DNA from: JAVBKP01 sp031553975
Lineage (GTDB): Bacteria > Bacillota > Clostridia > Peptostreptococcales > Anaerovoracaceae
Assembly: GCA_031553975.1 (NCBI GenBank)
Contig: JAVBKP010000077.1
Span: forward strand, 1-16,073
Length of the DNA: 16,073 nt
Direction of reading: 5' to 3'
The stretch's first letter is position 1, and each line of letters starts with the position of its first letter. A program made the position numbers and the translations under genes. The notes below the pieces were generated by a model, which was not told where the DNA came from, searched no databases, and saw only the letters and a list, made by a program, of their open reading frames with translations. This document shows, in pieces, positions 14,480-16,073 of the stretch.

Positions 14480-14508
14480 ATGACGTGGCTCAAATAATCT
14501 GTTATGAT
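14480..14508 (+). promoter_or_regulatory. Candidate promoter for the SLH protein gene
   Basis: ATGACG at 14480-14485 (four of six) and TATGAT at 14503-14508 (five of six) are separated by 17 nt. The start would be near 14515, leaving a leader of about 95 nt. That leader contains two directly adjacent small hairpins (14558-14579 and 14580-14593) just upstream of the AAGGG ribosome site at 14598-14602. Confidence 0.4.
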
Positions 14509-14610
14509 TAATACATGGCATCAAGGATGAAACACAAAAGGAAACAAAATAGGGGTTCCCAGACAAACTGACTACTGGGCTCTCATAAGAGAGAAAAAAG
14601 GGAAAACAGG

Positions 14611-15936
14611 ATGTTAAAATCAAGATTATTATCGATCTCGCTTTCACTTTTAATAATAACTGGTGGAACAGTTACTGCATTTGCAGATCAAACAAACCAA
14701 CAAGAAAATATGATTATATTAAATAGACCTGTCTTTGCTGATATGCCTAACAACTGGGCTACAATAGCATTGGAAAAAGCCGTATTTAACGGACTATTGG
14801 CTGGCTATACAGTAGGCGAGCAAAAGCTAATAAAAGCAGAAAACCCGCTAACACGTGCAGAAATGGCTACCATCATAGATAAAGCATTTGGTTCTACTGC
14901 AAAAGCCGATATGCAAGGGGTTACAGACGTAAAATCTGATGCATGGTATGCAGACTATATGTCGTCAGCGGTACAGATGGAAAGCTTTTCAAAATCTGAT
15001 AAAATGAGACCTACCGAAAGCATTACAAGAGAAGAGGCCTTCACAGTCTTGGCAAAAGTGTTTAAATTAGAAGGTACAAAAGACTACGACAAATTGAATA
15101 CTTTTACTGACAAGGATACTATAAGTGCATATGCCAAAGACAGAGTGGCTGCATTACTAAACGAAGGGTATGTATCAGGCCACAATGGTGAGCTAAATCC
15201 AAAAGACCCAATGACTAGAGGCGAATTCGCTGCCATGATGGACAATCTGGTAAAACAATATATCAAAACCTCAGGTGAAGTAACCCAACTAGAAAAAGGT
15301 AATATCATAATCAATGCTACCAATGTTACACTGAAAAATGTGGAAGTAAAAGGTAACCTTATCCTAGCTGAGGGCGTAGGAACAAGTCAGGTCCAATTGG
15401 AGAATGTACAAGTAAAAGGCACAGTTGTATTGAGATGCGGTAACTTAAATATGTCCTCTAATAGTTTTGTACCCAATATAATTAAACCAGATACTAGTAA
15501 CGTAACAGTGTCGAGTAATATTAGTTTAGCAGAAGGAGCCGAAAATTCGGTAAATGTAACAGTCGCGAAAGGCTTTGCAGAACTTTCTTATGGAAAATTA
15601 ACAGAAAAATTCAACAATGAAGGAACAAAAATAACTGGTTTACTGAAAAAAGGTACGGTAAACTATAATAACGTAAGATTTGTAATCTCGCCTGTTGGCG
15701 AAGCTAACCTAAACAATTTGCAACTGATCGCCAAAGACACAAGCGATACGTTCTTTAATGTAGTAAAGTCTGGTTGGGGTCCTGCAACAGGTATGCCGCT
15801 AGCAGATGCAGCAACAGATTTTTATGTAGTGGCAAAAGCAGCAGGGACATATACCTTCAAAGCCACACTCATAGACGTTAGCAACAACAACGCAATCATC
15901 ACAGAAAGTGTAGTATACACAGTTGTTGCTGAATAA
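14611..15936 (+). CDS. SLH-domain surface protein with beta-rich C-terminal region
   Basis: A 441-residue exported protein. A signal peptide (residues 1 to about 26, ending TVTAFA) is followed by three S-layer-homology domains at about 41-94, 102-153 and 162-214. Their wall-binding motifs are TRAE (81-84), TREE (139-142) and TRGE (202-205), so it should attach to pyruvylated secondary cell-wall polymer. The remaining ~220 residues have strand-forming repeats (LKNVEVKGNLILAEGVG, VQLENVQVKGTVVL), as in beta-helix or beta-solenoid stretches after SLH domains, then a final beta-sandwich-like part rich in Thr, Ala and Val. No enzymatic motif is seen, so a structural or coat role is more likely than catalysis. 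It stands alone between its own candidate promoter and a strong terminator. Confidence 0.92.
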   Translation: MLKSRLLSISLSLLIITGGTVTAFADQTNQQENMIILNRPVFADMPNNWATIALEKAVFNGLLAGYTVGEQKLIKAENPLTRAEMATIIDKAFGSTAKADMQGVTDVKSDAWYADYMSSAVQMESFSKSDKMRPTESITREEAFTVLAKVFKLEGTKDYDKLNTFTDKDTISAYAKDRVAALLNEGYVSGHNGELNPKDPMTRGEFAAMMDNLVKQYIKTSGEVTQLEKGNIIINATNVTLKNVEVKGNLILAEGVGTSQVQLENVQVKGTVVLRCGNLNMSSNSFVPNIIKPDTSNVTVSSNISLAEGAENSVNVTVAKGFAELSYGKLTEKFNNEGTKITGLLKKGTVNYNNVRFVISPVGEANLNNLQLIAKDTSDTFFNVVKSGWGPATGMPLADAATDFYVVAKAAGTYTFKATLIDVSNNNAIITESVVYTVVAE

Positions 15937-15945
15937 ATAATAACC

Positions 15946-15972
15946 AAGGGCGGCTGAAAAGCCGCCCTTTTT
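15946..15972 (+). terminator. Intrinsic terminator after the SLH protein gene
   Basis: A perfect 10-bp G/C-rich stem (AAGGGCGGCT at 15946-15955 with AGCCGCCCTT at 15960-15969) closes a GAAA tetraloop of the GNRA class and is followed by T5 at 15968-15972. It starts 10 nt past the stop codon. Confidence 0.95.
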
Positions 15973-15984
15973 ATATCAATTCAG

Positions 15985-16043
15985 TTCATTTGGGACGGTT
16001 CTAAATGACTATTAACTTATCATTTAGAACCGTCCCCAATGAA
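15985..16043. repeat. GGGGACGGTTCTAAAT palindromic repeat, copy 3
   Basis: Two 24-nt arms (15985-16008 and 16020-16043) are complementary except for one position (T at 15991, where pairing would need G), around an 11-nt loop. The right arm holds the exact family 16-mer on the reverse strand (16022-16037). The arms end in TTCATT and AATGAA rather than the A/T tracts of copies 1 and 2, so this copy is less likely to end transcription. It begins 12 nt after the SLH gene's terminator. Confidence 0.88.
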
Positions 16044-16061
16044 TACAGAATGTCTAAAATA

Positions 16062-16070
16062 TGTTATACT
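16062..16070 (+). promoter_or_regulatory. Possible extended -10 at the window's end
   Basis: TGTTATACT at 16062-16070 is an extended -10 of the same type as the one upstream of nifS. The -35 position reads AATACA (three of six). It may drive a gene outside the window. Confidence 0.28.
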
Positions 16071-16073
16071 ATA

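Noticed and set aside
14515..14610. Known riboswitch (preQ1 or cyclic di-GMP class) before the SLH gene
   Set aside because: The conserved cores of these classes are absent. Only two short hairpins are visible.

Overview
The window is low-GC DNA from a spore-forming member of the Clostridia. The evidence is spo0A next to spoIVB, an S-layer-homology (SLH) surface protein, a minimal nifS-nifU pair, and A/T-rich intergenic DNA with purine-rich Shine-Dalgarno sites. I cannot name the genus. All fourteen genes I accept lie on the + strand. I see no rRNA, tRNA, CRISPR array or transposase gene.

Positions 1-5400 hold the 3' part of a B12-binding-type radical SAM protein, its 8-nt-overlapping partner protein, and a large membrane hybrid histidine kinase with two extracytoplasmic solute-binding domains. 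A strong intrinsic terminator closes this unit. Positions 5400-9540 are a competence/sporulation block: comEA behind a perfect-consensus vegetative promoter, a BofC-like gene and spoIVB behind a candidate forespore (sigma-G) promoter, then spo0A and a small secreted protein of unknown function. SpoIVB sends the forespore signal that activates sigma-K in the mother cell, and BofC is its known modulator, so their adjacency makes biological sense. The DNA-binding half of Spo0A is near-canonical, but its receiver is about 20 residues short and lacks the acidic metal-binding pair. This is the most unusual feature of the window.

Positions 9600-12900 carry cysE-cysK (serine to cysteine) and then nifS-nifU (cysteine sulfur to Fe-S clusters), a coherent sulfur block. 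Positions 12968-14428 encode a membrane-anchored extracytoplasmic protein with a helical-barrel-like C-terminal half, perhaps related to glycan C5-epimerases. Its early coding region contains a textbook terminator hairpin. Positions 14611-15936 encode an SLH-anchored surface protein, closed by a GNRA-loop terminator.

Three intergenic copies of a palindromic repeat built on the 16-mer GGGGACGGTTCTAAAT lie at about 5418-5499, 9439-9533 and 15985-16043. Each sits downstream of a gene, and they look like a REP/MITE-type dispersed family.
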